Source: Pseudomonas sp. MWU15-20650 (GTDB lineage Bacteria > Pseudomonadota > Gammaproteobacteria > Pseudomonadales > Pseudomonadaceae). Taken from it: a stretch of DNA of 64,000 nt. The notes under the pieces are model-generated. The model did not search any database. It was not told where the DNA came from and saw only the letters and a program-made list of their open reading frames with translations. Every line of letters starts with the position of its first letter. The first letter of the stretch is position 1. The translations under genes and the position numbers were made by a program. Below, piece by piece: positions 56,427 through 64,000 of the stretch. Where the stretch lies: assembly GCF_023242475.1 (NCBI RefSeq), contig NZ_JALJFG010000008.1:1-64000 (forward strand), written 5' to 3'.

Positions 56427-57920
56427 ATGATCTCGACCGAGCCCAGCCCCGCTTCACAGCGTCAAACCCATATTGACCAAATCGAGGCCCTGTTCCGCGA
56501 TCCACCGTCATTGCTCACTGTGGCGCAAGAGACTGCCCAAGCCTATCTGGACCAACATTTTGCGCCGCAACAGTGGATGGCCGGCCTGATCCACATCGCC
56601 ACACCCACCGCTGACAGCACCGCTGCATTGCCGTCCTACGCTTACCAGCCTTTGCCCGAATTACTGGTGCAGCGCTTGGCCAGCGCCAGGCCGACGTTGC
56701 TGGTCGAGCAGTATCAGGTTGTGGTCCGGCGGGTTCGCGAGGTGTTTGTGCCGGGTGGGCCGACCCTGGCTGAGCTAGAGACGCTGATCAATGAGTGCGG
56801 CGCCGTGCTGCTGAGGTCTTTTTCCAATCGCTTGCAAAGGTGGTGGCGTGAGCCTCTTCCGATAAACATGGTCCGTTGGGGCAATCTGTCTGACCACCTG
56901 TTGGCGTTGCTCTACGACTCACCGAAACCCCCAGGCATGGACGAAAAGCGTTTCGCTGCACTGTTCCCCAAGGCCCTGTTGCGCCAGGTACGGCCGACGT
57001 CGCAATGGAGCCTGCATGGCGGCCCGTTACGGGTGCAGACCGTGCACCTGCAACGGGGGGATCAAACGCAAATGCTACCGCTGCTGGTCCTCAGCCATGC
57101 CTCGACCACCTTGCTGTTCAGCCCGGCGAGCGGTGTTCACGCGCTCAATAGTCTGGACGACATCGGCGCTCTGTTACCGGCTTACACCAGCCCGGTGCTG
57201 ACGGGCGCGGCTGACCAGTGGTTCGTCGTGGAGGCTCAGGGTGACCCGTTCGACGCCTTGGCGGCGAGTTACCTGGCACGCCAACTGTTGGAGATCGATA
57301 GCATTGCGCGCACGGTGCCGCGCACGCCGCAGGTGTGCCAAGCGCTGCTCGATTACATCACTGACTCCCGGCGTTGGTTTATCGATGAACTGAGCGCGCC
57401 CCAGCAACGTTTACGCGAGGTCATGCCGGGGTGGCTGACCCAGGCGAGCCCTGAGGACAGCATCGCCTACGCCCAGTTGTTACAGCAGTGGGTGTTGGCC
57501 CAGCATGAAAGCGGGGCAGCGCATTTTCTTGAGGGCATCGAGTCGATTACCCAGTACGCCGACCGCCAGTTACAGCGGTGCCTGAGGGAGCAACCGGGTG
57601 CGAAGAGCCTCCAGCCGGGTGACGTTTCGCTGACCTTTGATCGAGTGGTTGCGGCAGCCGTGCCGGTGCCTGGCGGGTTCATTGCCGGGGAGGTGGACCC
57701 TGTTACGGTGACGCTGACCGAGCTGGCCCTGGAAAACCTCGCCGGCTTCCCGCACACCGCCAAGCGCATCACACTCAACGGCGCAGCGGCACCGACCTGG
57801 CTGACGTACAGCCTGATCAAACGCTGTGTGGACGAGGCCGATGTGGGACAAAACTATCCTGCCCTGCTGAAAAAAACACTGATCGACGATACGGTCGGGG
57901 CCGCCCGCCGTCGGCAATAG
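56427..57920 (+). CDS. N-terminal part of an interrupted dermonecrotic-toxin-like protein
   Basis: The 497-residue frame starts at ATG 56427 after AACGAGAAA (a GTG at 56397 would extend it by 10). The text is DUF6543-like: PQQWMAGLIHIATPTADST, LLLFSPASGVHALNSL-type motif (LLFSPASGVHALNSL) and a C-terminal ITLNGAAAPTWLTYSLIKR. It ends at an in-frame TAG (57918-57920) in the middle of conserved-looking sequence. The same frame continues for 1047 codons after the stop. It is divergent from the NEL ligase gene. It is either a disrupted gene or a readthrough product. Confidence 0.75.
   Translation: MISTEPSPASQRQTHIDQIEALFRDPPSLLTVAQETAQAYLDQHFAPQQWMAGLIHIATPTADSTAALPSYAYQPLPELLVQRLASARPTLLVEQYQVVVRRVREVFVPGGPTLAELETLINECGAVLLRSFSNRLQRWWREPLPINMVRWGNLSDHLLALLYDSPKPPGMDEKRFAALFPKALLRQVRPTSQWSLHGGPLRVQTVHLQRGDQTQMLPLLVLSHASTTLLFSPASGVHALNSLDDIGALLPAYTSPVLTGAADQWFVVEAQGDPFDALAASYLARQLLEIDSIARTVPRTPQVCQALLDYITDSRRWFIDELSAPQQRLREVMPGWLTQASPEDSIAYAQLLQQWVLAQHESGAAHFLEGIESITQYADRQLQRCLREQPGAKSLQPGDVSLTFDRVVAAAVPVPGGFIAGEVDPVTVTLTELALENLAGFPHTAKRITLNGAAAPTWLTYSLIKRCVDEADVGQNYPALLKKTLIDDTVGAARRRQ
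57918..57920 (+). other. In-frame amber codon splitting the effector gene
   Basis: The context is CGT CGG CAA TAG TTC AGC CGG. Both sides are the same frame, with no other stop from 56427 to 61062. Joined, they give a 1545-residue protein close in size to its neighbours. A single change (for example TTG or CAG to TAG) explains it; readthrough is the alternative. Confidence 0.85.
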
Positions 57921-57938
57921 TTCAGCCGGCAACTGCGG

Positions 57939-60900
57939 GTGCAACTGCCGATATTGGCCTTGGAATCGAAGATCAAGGGCGAGCACGGTGTGACCCGCAG
58001 CGGTTTTCAGCGGGTACTCGCGGCCTTGCAGGCAGGTGCCGCCGAACGCAAGGTCGGTGGGCAGGCTGTCGCGCTGTGGCCGTTGGCGTTCAAGGCTTCG
58101 GCGCAGGCCGCACCGGACGTGGTCGCCAACATGTTCATTATTGGGCCGCAACAGGGGCAAGGCGGCCCGCACCTGTTGTACCGGCCACTGTTCAGCCCGA
58201 TGCTGCAGGAATATGAATCCCTGGAGGCGCTGTTTACGGCGATCAAGACCCCAGGCACCTTGCAGGACAATGTGTTGACCTGGCTTGCGCCTGCGCGCCA
58301 GGCGGTCTATGCCAACAATGGCTTTCATGAGCCGCATATTCGCCGCTTTTTACCGGGTGATGAGTTCGGCGTGTATGAGGCGCCGGCACCGGCACAACTG
58401 AGCAAACAGGTGGTCACCACCGACCCGGCGGAGCAGGTGTTCAACGCCACGGCCCAGGCACTGGTAGCCCTGGCGGACCGCCAGTCGGTGTCGAATGCCG
58501 AGCAGCGTTGGGCCAACTTGAAGCAGGCCGGTTGGCTGCTGTTGGGGACTGTGCTGCCGTTGCTCAACGGGCCGTTGATGCTGGGGGGCTGGCTGGCTCA
58601 GTTAGTCGACAGTGTGCAGCGCGATGTCCAGGGGCTGCAGAGTCACGACGGGCAAACCCGGAGTGCGGCCCTCACCGACATGCTGGTGAACCTGATGGCG
58701 ATTGTGGCCCATCAGGCCACGCCCCAGGATGCCCAGCAGCATTTGGTGCTGGAGCATCCGGTGTTTGCACCTTTGGCGCGTGTCGAACCCACGCAACTGC
58801 CTGCGCCGCTCAAGCCTGTTCCCGCCCCTGCGACGTTCTACCCACCCTTTCGCTGGGCCAATGCCCGCGAGGTGCTGACCCCGCAACAGCAGGCGTTGAT
58901 CCAGCCGTTGCGCCTGAAGACCTTCCCCGAGCCCTGGCCGGTTGCCCTGGACAACGCCGAGCCCAGTGGTGCTACCCAGGGCTTGTTACGCGATACGTCC
59001 CATGCGCCCCCGCAATGGCAGGCGTTGGTTCGAGGGGCGCTGTACCGGGTGCAAATCAATCAAGGCGTGGTCCGGGTGGTCAGCGCTGATGGCGCCACCC
59101 TTGGGCCTTGGCTCAGGCATCTGGGCCAGGGCCGGTGGGACTTTGACCTGAGACTGCGGTTGGCGGGCGGCAATGCCGACGAGGCGATTGAGCAGGCCCG
59201 GCAAGTGCAGCCGGCTGCCCTCGTAGCGCTTGAGGCAGACTATAAAAAAGCGCAGGCGGACCGCGCCCGGGCAAATACCGCGATGCACTTGGCACACACG
59301 CTGGCGACCCGGCCCGCCGGGCAAATCACTGACCCGCAACGCACCCAGGCGTGGGAGCGCTATGGTCATGAAATGAGTAACAAGTTCCAGCATGCACAGC
59401 GGGAGTTGCAGCTACTCAAGCGCCTGCGGGAATTGGGCCCGCGCCCTGGCTATGAGGTAGAGCTTTGCCAAGCGTTGGAGTCAGTGATTCTGACCGCACA
59501 GTTACTGGATGCACAGTCTCGACGACACGTTGTGGACTGCAATGCCAGGCTCAGGCCGCTGTTGGACCGGCTGAGCGAGGAAACCCCGGAAGAGGCCGAA
59601 TCGGATATCAACCGTCAGGATCACGCGCAACTGAGCACCCTCATGCGTGAGTTGGCGGTAGTACAGGAAAAGGCCATCCGCTGGCGAACCCTGGAGGCCG
59701 GGTATCTGGATGAATTGAGCCGTGTTCCCCGGCTCGGTCGGGATAAGGCCCAGAAACTGACGTTAACCGGGCGCCCATTGATACCGGACCTGCAAACCTT
59801 GCAACTGACGACCTTGTGGGGCATTTCTATCGATGTTACGGGACCTGAACTCAGCGACGATTTCTTCGACGCTCTCAGCGAAGCCATCAAGCGCGCACGC
59901 CGTGCCACTCGCTCTCTGGCGGACTTACAACAACTGCAAACGACGCCGGCAGAACGTATTGAACTGCTGAAGAATATTGACCATGTCTATGCGCAAGTCG
60001 ACGATCAGATTGAATTCTGGCGCGCCATGGAACCGGAAAAATTCGACCTGGAGTACCTGCAAAAACTGCAGGAGCTGCTTGCCAGCCTGCACCAACAGGT
60101 CGAAAAAGAACTGGCGAGCCTCTTGCAACCTGGACCCCAGACAGAACGGCCTAGTGCATCCGCCCCAGTGCCCCAAGGCACCCGGCGTAAACGAATTATC
60201 CGTACGCGTAATCACGATATGTATGTGGCGCAGATCAATGAAGCCACGTCATTGGCGCCCGTCACCGCAGAACTGCATGAGGCGGGCGGCGAGCTCATCG
60301 GCACGTTTACCGAGGCCCAGGACGGGGTTTGGGAACCGGTGACGCCGACGCCCAGGCCTGATGCGCAGCTGGGTAGCTTGCTGAAAAAGGGCCAGGCACT
60401 GCTGGATGATGAGCGTAGAGCGATCCAGCAGGTGGAGGCGTTGATTGAGCGGGCCAACGATCCGTCTTCCCTGGAGTACCTGCTCGAGGCGCAGGCCAAT
60501 ACCCGTCGCTGGACCGCCGAGGCGATTGACCGCAGGCGTCGGGGCATGGAAACCATTCGACTGGTGGCTGCACAACAAACCAAGGCACTGGCGATGGCGC
60601 GCGACCTGCGGTTGGCCGAGGCCCGACTGAAGGCCGCCGGGTTGGCGGCACGGGTTAAAGCGACTCGGCTGCGACCCACCACTCAGGACCACGTCGACTT
60701 TCTTGAGCGCCACAATGAAGTGCTCATTTACCGCAAGGGGCAGCGCGTACTGCTCAGGGACACGGTTGATGATTACCTGCAGGTGTATGTGGTCGTTGAC
60801 GCGCGCAATACCGACCGGGCGTTGTGCTATGCCCACTTCCACTACAAAAGAGCCCAGGGGCCGGATGATCATTACGAGGGCGATCCCCACCTCAAGAGCC

Positions 60901-61064
60901 CGGAGCAGGAGCGCCTGGGACGCCAGGCCCAGGCCAGGGTCGAGGCCGAGGCGTTCACGCGTATGCGCAGTGGCCAGACCGGGCGTGTGCGCCAGACCCT
61001 GGAAATTGACCGGGCGAAGATCACGCGGCCTTTTGCCCGACGCCTGTTTTTCAGTGTTGACTAG
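57939..61064 (+). CDS. C-terminal part of the interrupted dermonecrotic-toxin-like protein
   Basis: The frame is 1041 residues from GTG 57939, but no ribosome site precedes it, and the open frame begins at 57921 right after the TAG. It opens with QLPILALESKIKGEHGVTR, typical internal text of this family, and contains PLFSPMLQEYESLEALF and a hydrophobic part (GWLLLGTVLPLLNGPLMLGG). Long helical, charged stretches that look coiled-coil follow (about 450-620 and 820-930). The C-terminus has YLQVYVVVDARNTDRALCY, AHFHY and HLKSPEQERLG. It has no recognised enzyme motif. It overlaps the convergent PBP-like gene by 14 bases. Confidence 0.75.
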   Translation: MQLPILALESKIKGEHGVTRSGFQRVLAALQAGAAERKVGGQAVALWPLAFKASAQAAPDVVANMFIIGPQQGQGGPHLLYRPLFSPMLQEYESLEALFTAIKTPGTLQDNVLTWLAPARQAVYANNGFHEPHIRRFLPGDEFGVYEAPAPAQLSKQVVTTDPAEQVFNATAQALVALADRQSVSNAEQRWANLKQAGWLLLGTVLPLLNGPLMLGGWLAQLVDSVQRDVQGLQSHDGQTRSAALTDMLVNLMAIVAHQATPQDAQQHLVLEHPVFAPLARVEPTQLPAPLKPVPAPATFYPPFRWANAREVLTPQQQALIQPLRLKTFPEPWPVALDNAEPSGATQGLLRDTSHAPPQWQALVRGALYRVQINQGVVRVVSADGATLGPWLRHLGQGRWDFDLRLRLAGGNADEAIEQARQVQPAALVALEADYKKAQADRARANTAMHLAHTLATRPAGQITDPQRTQAWERYGHEMSNKFQHAQRELQLLKRLRELGPRPGYEVELCQALESVILTAQLLDAQSRRHVVDCNARLRPLLDRLSEETPEEAESDINRQDHAQLSTLMRELAVVQEKAIRWRTLEAGYLDELSRVPRLGRDKAQKLTLTGRPLIPDLQTLQLTTLWGISIDVTGPELSDDFFDALSEAIKRARRATRSLADLQQLQTTPAERIELLKNIDHVYAQVDDQIEFWRAMEPEKFDLEYLQKLQELLASLHQQVEKELASLLQPGPQTERPSASAPVPQGTRRKRIIRTRNHDMYVAQINEATSLAPVTAELHEAGGELIGTFTEAQDGVWEPVTPTPRPDAQLGSLLKKGQALLDDERRAIQQVEALIERANDPSSLEYLLEAQANTRRWTAEAIDRRRRGMETIRLVAAQQTKALAMARDLRLAEARLKAAGLAARVKATRLRPTTQDHVDFLERHNEVLIYRKGQRVLLRDTVDDYLQVYVVVDARNTDRALCYAHFHYKRAQGPDDHYEGDPHLKSPEQERLGRQAQARVEAEAFTRMRSGQTGRVRQTLEIDRAKITRPFARRLFFSVD

Positions 61065-64000
61065 CCACGGGCTGGCACAGCGTCTGGCTGCCCGGCTTCA
61101 AGTACGGCAGCAAAATCGGCGCCATGCCTTTGAGCACTTGCACGGGCAGCGCCGAGGTGAACTTGAAGTTTTGTGCCGAACTGCCCGGCACAAAGGCGGT
61201 GAGCGTGCCGAAGTGCCGGTCGCCGATATAGAACACGAAGGTGGCGGTGCGGTTGATCGCCTTGGAACTGAGCACCCGCCCACCGGCGCCGATGGCTTCG
61301 ATACGGTTGTCGCCGGTGCCGGTCTTGCCGCCCATGGCCAGCGGCGTGCCGTCGTCCAGCTTGAAACTGCCGGCCACACGTTTGGCCGTACCGGCATCCA
61401 CCACTTGGGACAAGGCCCCGCGCAGTGCTCGCGCCACTTCGAGCGGCATCACCCGCTTGCCTTCGGCAGGGTCGTTGATCACTTGGGTTTCATACGGTGT
61501 ATCGGCGGCAAAGTGCAGGCTGTCGATACGCACCACCCGCGCGCGTACGCCATCGTTGAGGATGATCCCCATCAATTCCGCGAGCGCCGCCGGGCGATCG
61601 CCGGAGCTGCCGATGGCGGTGGCCAGGGACGGCACCAGATGGTCGAAGGGATAGCCCACCGCCTGCCAGCGCTGATGAATATCGAGGAAGGCTTCAACCT
61701 CGAGCATGGTCCGGATACGACTGTCGCGAGCGCTCTGATGGCGGCTCTTGAACAGCCAGCTGTAGACTTCCTGGCGCTCGAACTGGCTGGCTTTGACCAC
61801 CTCGCTGAAGGTCGCCTCGGGATGGTTGAGCAGGTAGCCCACCAGCCACAGGTCCAGCGGGTGCACCTTGGCGATATAGCCCTGGTCGGGCAGGTCATAG
61901 GTACCGGGGCCGTAGGCTTTGTAGAGCTTTTGCAGGCGCTCGTCGGTGAGTTTCTCACTGGTTTTGATGCCGTTCAGGTGCGCGCGCACGAACAGGTCGA
62001 AGCTGCCCTGGCTGGCGTTGGGTAACAAGTAACGGTGCACGGCGGCCAGGCGGATCGGCGTGGGGCGCAGGCCGTCGAGAAAGGTGTCGAGGCGGGCCTG
62101 GGTGTCTTTCTTCTGGTACTTCTTCCAGAACTTGCGCAGGAACGTCGTGCCCTCGCGGTCGGCGAAGTTGGCCAGGTATTCCTGGCGGCGCGGGTCACTG
62201 TCGTCCTTGAGCAACTCGGCGCTGTTGTTGGCGCCCGAATAGGTGCTGAAACGCACCAGGTCACGCATCAGGCGAATGAACGGCAGGTTGATCGACTCGC
62301 GCAGGGCGTCACGCAGGGTCGGGCTGCGGCCGTTGTCTTCGTTGCGAAAGTTGTGGAAGTGATGCATGCCGCCGCCGGTGAAGAAACCTTCGTTGGGGCT
62401 GGCCGAATAAGTGCGGTTGAGGGCGGCGTCGAGCATGTTGGCCAAGGATTTATCCGGTGTCTGGATCAGGTAGTCGACGGCCCAGCGGCTGATGCGGTCC
62501 TGTTCGGCGATGTCGACTTTCTTCAGGGCCGCGGGCGCTTGTGCGGCGTACTTGTCGTGCAGCTCGGTGATGATTTGCAGGTAGGTGGTCAGCACTCGCA
62601 GTTTGGCCGTGGAGCCCAGTTCGAGTTTGCTGCCTTCGTTGATATCGAAGGGCTGGTCGGTGTTGTCGGTTTGTACGCGTACCCGAGAGCCGTCCGGTGT
62701 CAGCTCGAACAGGGTAAAGCTGTAACGCACTTGCGCCGTGTTGGTTGGGGTCAGCAGGCGATCGCCGAGCAGGCCGACCTGGCGTGCGTAATCGGGCTCG
62801 GCGAGGCGCTTGAGGTAATCGCTGACCTGGGCCTGCAACGGCGCTTGCAGGGTGCTGGTGGCCGAGAGGTCGAGACGGTCCAGATCGTACAGCGGGCGGT
62901 CGAGCAGGGCGGCGAGGCGAGCGCGGGCCATGCTGATGCCTTTGTTCGTCTCGATGGGTTGCACCGTAGGTTGTTGCACCCAGTCGCGATAACTGACTTT
63001 GGACGTCAGCGCAGCCTGCAGCAGCGCAGGGGTAACCACACCGTTGTGGGCCAGCAGCCGCAGGTGGCTGTCGGTGAGTTGGGCCAGCTCTTCACGACCT
63101 TTGGCCAGGTAGTGAGACGGGCGGCGCTGGGCGATGATCAACGACAACACCTGACGCAGGGCCAGACCTTGCTGGGCATTCACCGGGCCGACCAGCGCCT
63201 GGTTGACCTGGTTGAAGTCGGCGCCGTACCACACCCGCAGACCCTCGGCCAAGCCGTGCACTTCGCCATGGCCAGGCACTGCCGACAGCGGCACGCTGTT
63301 GAGGTAGTCACGCAGGATATTCTGCCGCGCCGGTAAGGTTTGCGGCCCGTTGCGATAGGCACGCACGGCGGCGGAAAACATCTGCCGCAGTTTCTCGCCG
63401 CCCGACACGGTCAGGCCATCGGGAGAGTGGCGGTATTTTTCCAGCTGCGTGGCCAAGGTGCTGCCGCCGGCACTCTGTCCTGGCAGGTGCAACACCTTGG
63501 CCACTTGTGACCACGCGGCGTTGGCAAAGCGCGGCCAGTCCACGGCAGGGTTGGCCTGGGGTTGAGTGGGGTCGAGCAGGTCGCGATTTTCAATGAACAA
63601 CAGGCTGTTGACCACCAGGGGAGGAATAGCGTCGAAGCGCTCATACAACTGTTGCGGGTACTTGTACTGGTAGAGCGGCACGGCGCGGCAATCGGTGATG
63701 GACAGCCCGGCCTGGATCTTTTCCGCGTAGGGCACGAACAGGCCCTTGGCGCTGTAGTCCATCAATTGCGGCGAAAAGCGTGCCTGGGCCTCGATCACAT
63801 AACCACGCTTGAGCAAGCGCGGCAGGAAGGTGCCGAGCTCGCTGTAACCCAGGCGTCGGTCGAACGGGCCGGCACCGGGATAAATCATGGCATCGCTGGG
63901 GCCAGGTTGTACCTGGTAGGTCAGGGAACGCGCCAGGCGGCTGAGTTCCTGGGCTTGCAGGCGTGAGGTGCGCATTTCTTTGGCGGTGGCAAACCCGAGG
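61051..64000 (-). CDS. Class A penicillin-binding-protein-like transglycosylase/transpeptidase (5' end outside window)
   Basis: The frame runs off the right edge: eight more in-frame codons precede the ATG at 63975 without a stop, so the N-terminus and any membrane anchor are missing. The GT51 glycosyltransferase has FIENRDLLD (catalytic Glu), GGSTLATQLEK and RQNILRDYLNSVPLS. The transpeptidase has GSTAKLR (SxxK), ESINLP (SxN) and GGKTGTGD (KTG). All catalytic elements are present. A long insertion-rich linker separates SxN from KTG. The role is periplasmic peptidoglycan synthesis. It is convergent with the effector gene, sharing 14 bases. Confidence 0.9.
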   Translation of the reverse strand, partial: LGFATAKEMRTSRLQAQELSRLARSLTYQVQPGPSDAMIYPGAGPFDRRLGYSELGTFLPRLLKRGYVIEAQARFSPQLMDYSAKGLFVPYAEKIQAGLSITDCRAVPLYQYKYPQQLYERFDAIPPLVVNSLLFIENRDLLDPTQPQANPAVDWPRFANAAWSQVAKVLHLPGQSAGGSTLATQLEKYRHSPDGLTVSGGEKLRQMFSAAVRAYRNGPQTLPARQNILRDYLNSVPLSAVPGHGEVHGLAEGLRVWYGADFNQVNQALVGPVNAQQGLALRQVLSLIIAQRRPSHYLAKGREELAQLTDSHLRLLAHNGVVTPALLQAALTSKVSYRDWVQQPTVQPIETNKGISMARARLAALLDRPLYDLDRLDLSATSTLQAPLQAQVSDYLKRLAEPDYARQVGLLGDRLLTPTNTAQVRYSFTLFELTPDGSRVRVQTDNTDQPFDINEGSKLELGSTAKLRVLTTYLQIITELHDKYAAQAPAALKKVDIAEQDRISRWAVDYLIQTPDKSLANMLDAALNRTYSASPNEGFFTGGGMHHFHNFRNEDNGRSPTLRDALRESINLPFIRLMRDLVRFSTYSGANNSAELLKDDSDPRRQEYLANFADREGTTFLRKFWKKYQKKDTQARLDTFLDGLRPTPIRLAAVHRYLLPNASQGSFDLFVRAHLNGIKTSEKLTDERLQKLYKAYGPGTYDLPDQGYIAKVHPLDLWLVGYLLNHPEATFSEVVKASQFERQEVYSWLFKSRHQSARDSRIRTMLEVEAFLDIHQRWQAVGYPFDHLVPSLATAIGSSGDRPAALAELMGIILNDGVRARVVRIDSLHFAADTPYETQVINDPAEGKRVMPLEVARALRGALSQVVDAGTAKRVAGSFKLDDGTPLAMGGKTGTGDNRIEAIGAGGRVLSSKAINRTATFVFYIGDRHFGTLTAFVPGSSAQNFKFTSALPVQVLKGMAPILLPYLKPGSQTLCQPVASQH

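Overview
The window is high-GC gammaproteobacterial chromosome that reads as the Pseudomonas fluorescens group. The evidence is the gene order holC-pepA-lptFG and lepA-lepB-rnc-era-recO-pdxJ, a cumA-type multicopper oxidase, a second Lon-type protease next to cmoAB, a membrane PQQ glucose dehydrogenase, and many GTGGGAGGGGGCTTGC-type REP palindromes between genes. No tRNA, rRNA, insertion sequence, integrase or CRISPR array was seen.

Layout. 1-16.6 kb is conserved core: a holC-linked small protein, holC and pepA (minus strand); lptF-lptG; lepA-lepB; rnc-era-recO; pdxJ; cumA-tadA; then cmoA-cmoB, a YhhN-type membrane protein and a chagasin-like lipoprotein on the minus strand. 16.6-19.1 kb is a Lon-family protease with a convincing RpoH-type promoter and a hairpin over its leader. 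19.4-24.1 kb holds a GGDEF/EAL protein whose GGDEF site is degenerate, and a two-gene unit of an aromatic amino acid decarboxylase and a 2-oxoglutarate/Fe(II) oxygenase. 24.3-26.7 kb is gcd. It is followed by about 1.1 kb of non-coding DNA with two LacI-type palindromes and a composite tandem array built from REP doublets. 27.9-32.3 kb concerns metals: a ZnuD-like TonB receptor with a Zur-like box, two small genes, and a YqjH/YqjI-like ferric-chelate reductase and PadR repressor pair with an overlapping double operator.

32.8-39.6 kb is a complete CS1/CFA-I (alpha-type) chaperone-usher pilus locus: major pilin, usher, tip adhesin, chaperone, minor pilin, and a second tip adhesin that lacks a start and signal peptide. 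This last reading frame sits in the +1 frame behind a CCC-TGA stop of the minor pilin. A +1 shift would join the two at the homologous residues.

39.7-61.1 kb is an accessory island of very large proteins (2085, 1618 and 1691 residues, and a 1545-residue frame interrupted by an in-frame TAG). They share an N-terminal dermonecrotic-toxin-like (DUF6543-type) architecture with recurring LYTP-type motifs and a central hydrophobic part. They differ at the C-terminus: tandem TIKI/ChaN-like domains plus three SH2-reminiscent repeats; Trp-containing short repeats; LRRs plus an NEL-type E3 ubiquitin ligase; and a coiled-coil-rich tail. This looks like a set of host-directed effectors with exchangeable ends. 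No secretion apparatus or obvious immunity gene is present in the window. The window closes inside a class A penicillin-binding-protein-like gene that overlaps the last effector tail to tail.

All functional calls are from motifs and gene order read by eye. Family names marked as likeness were not tested by any search.
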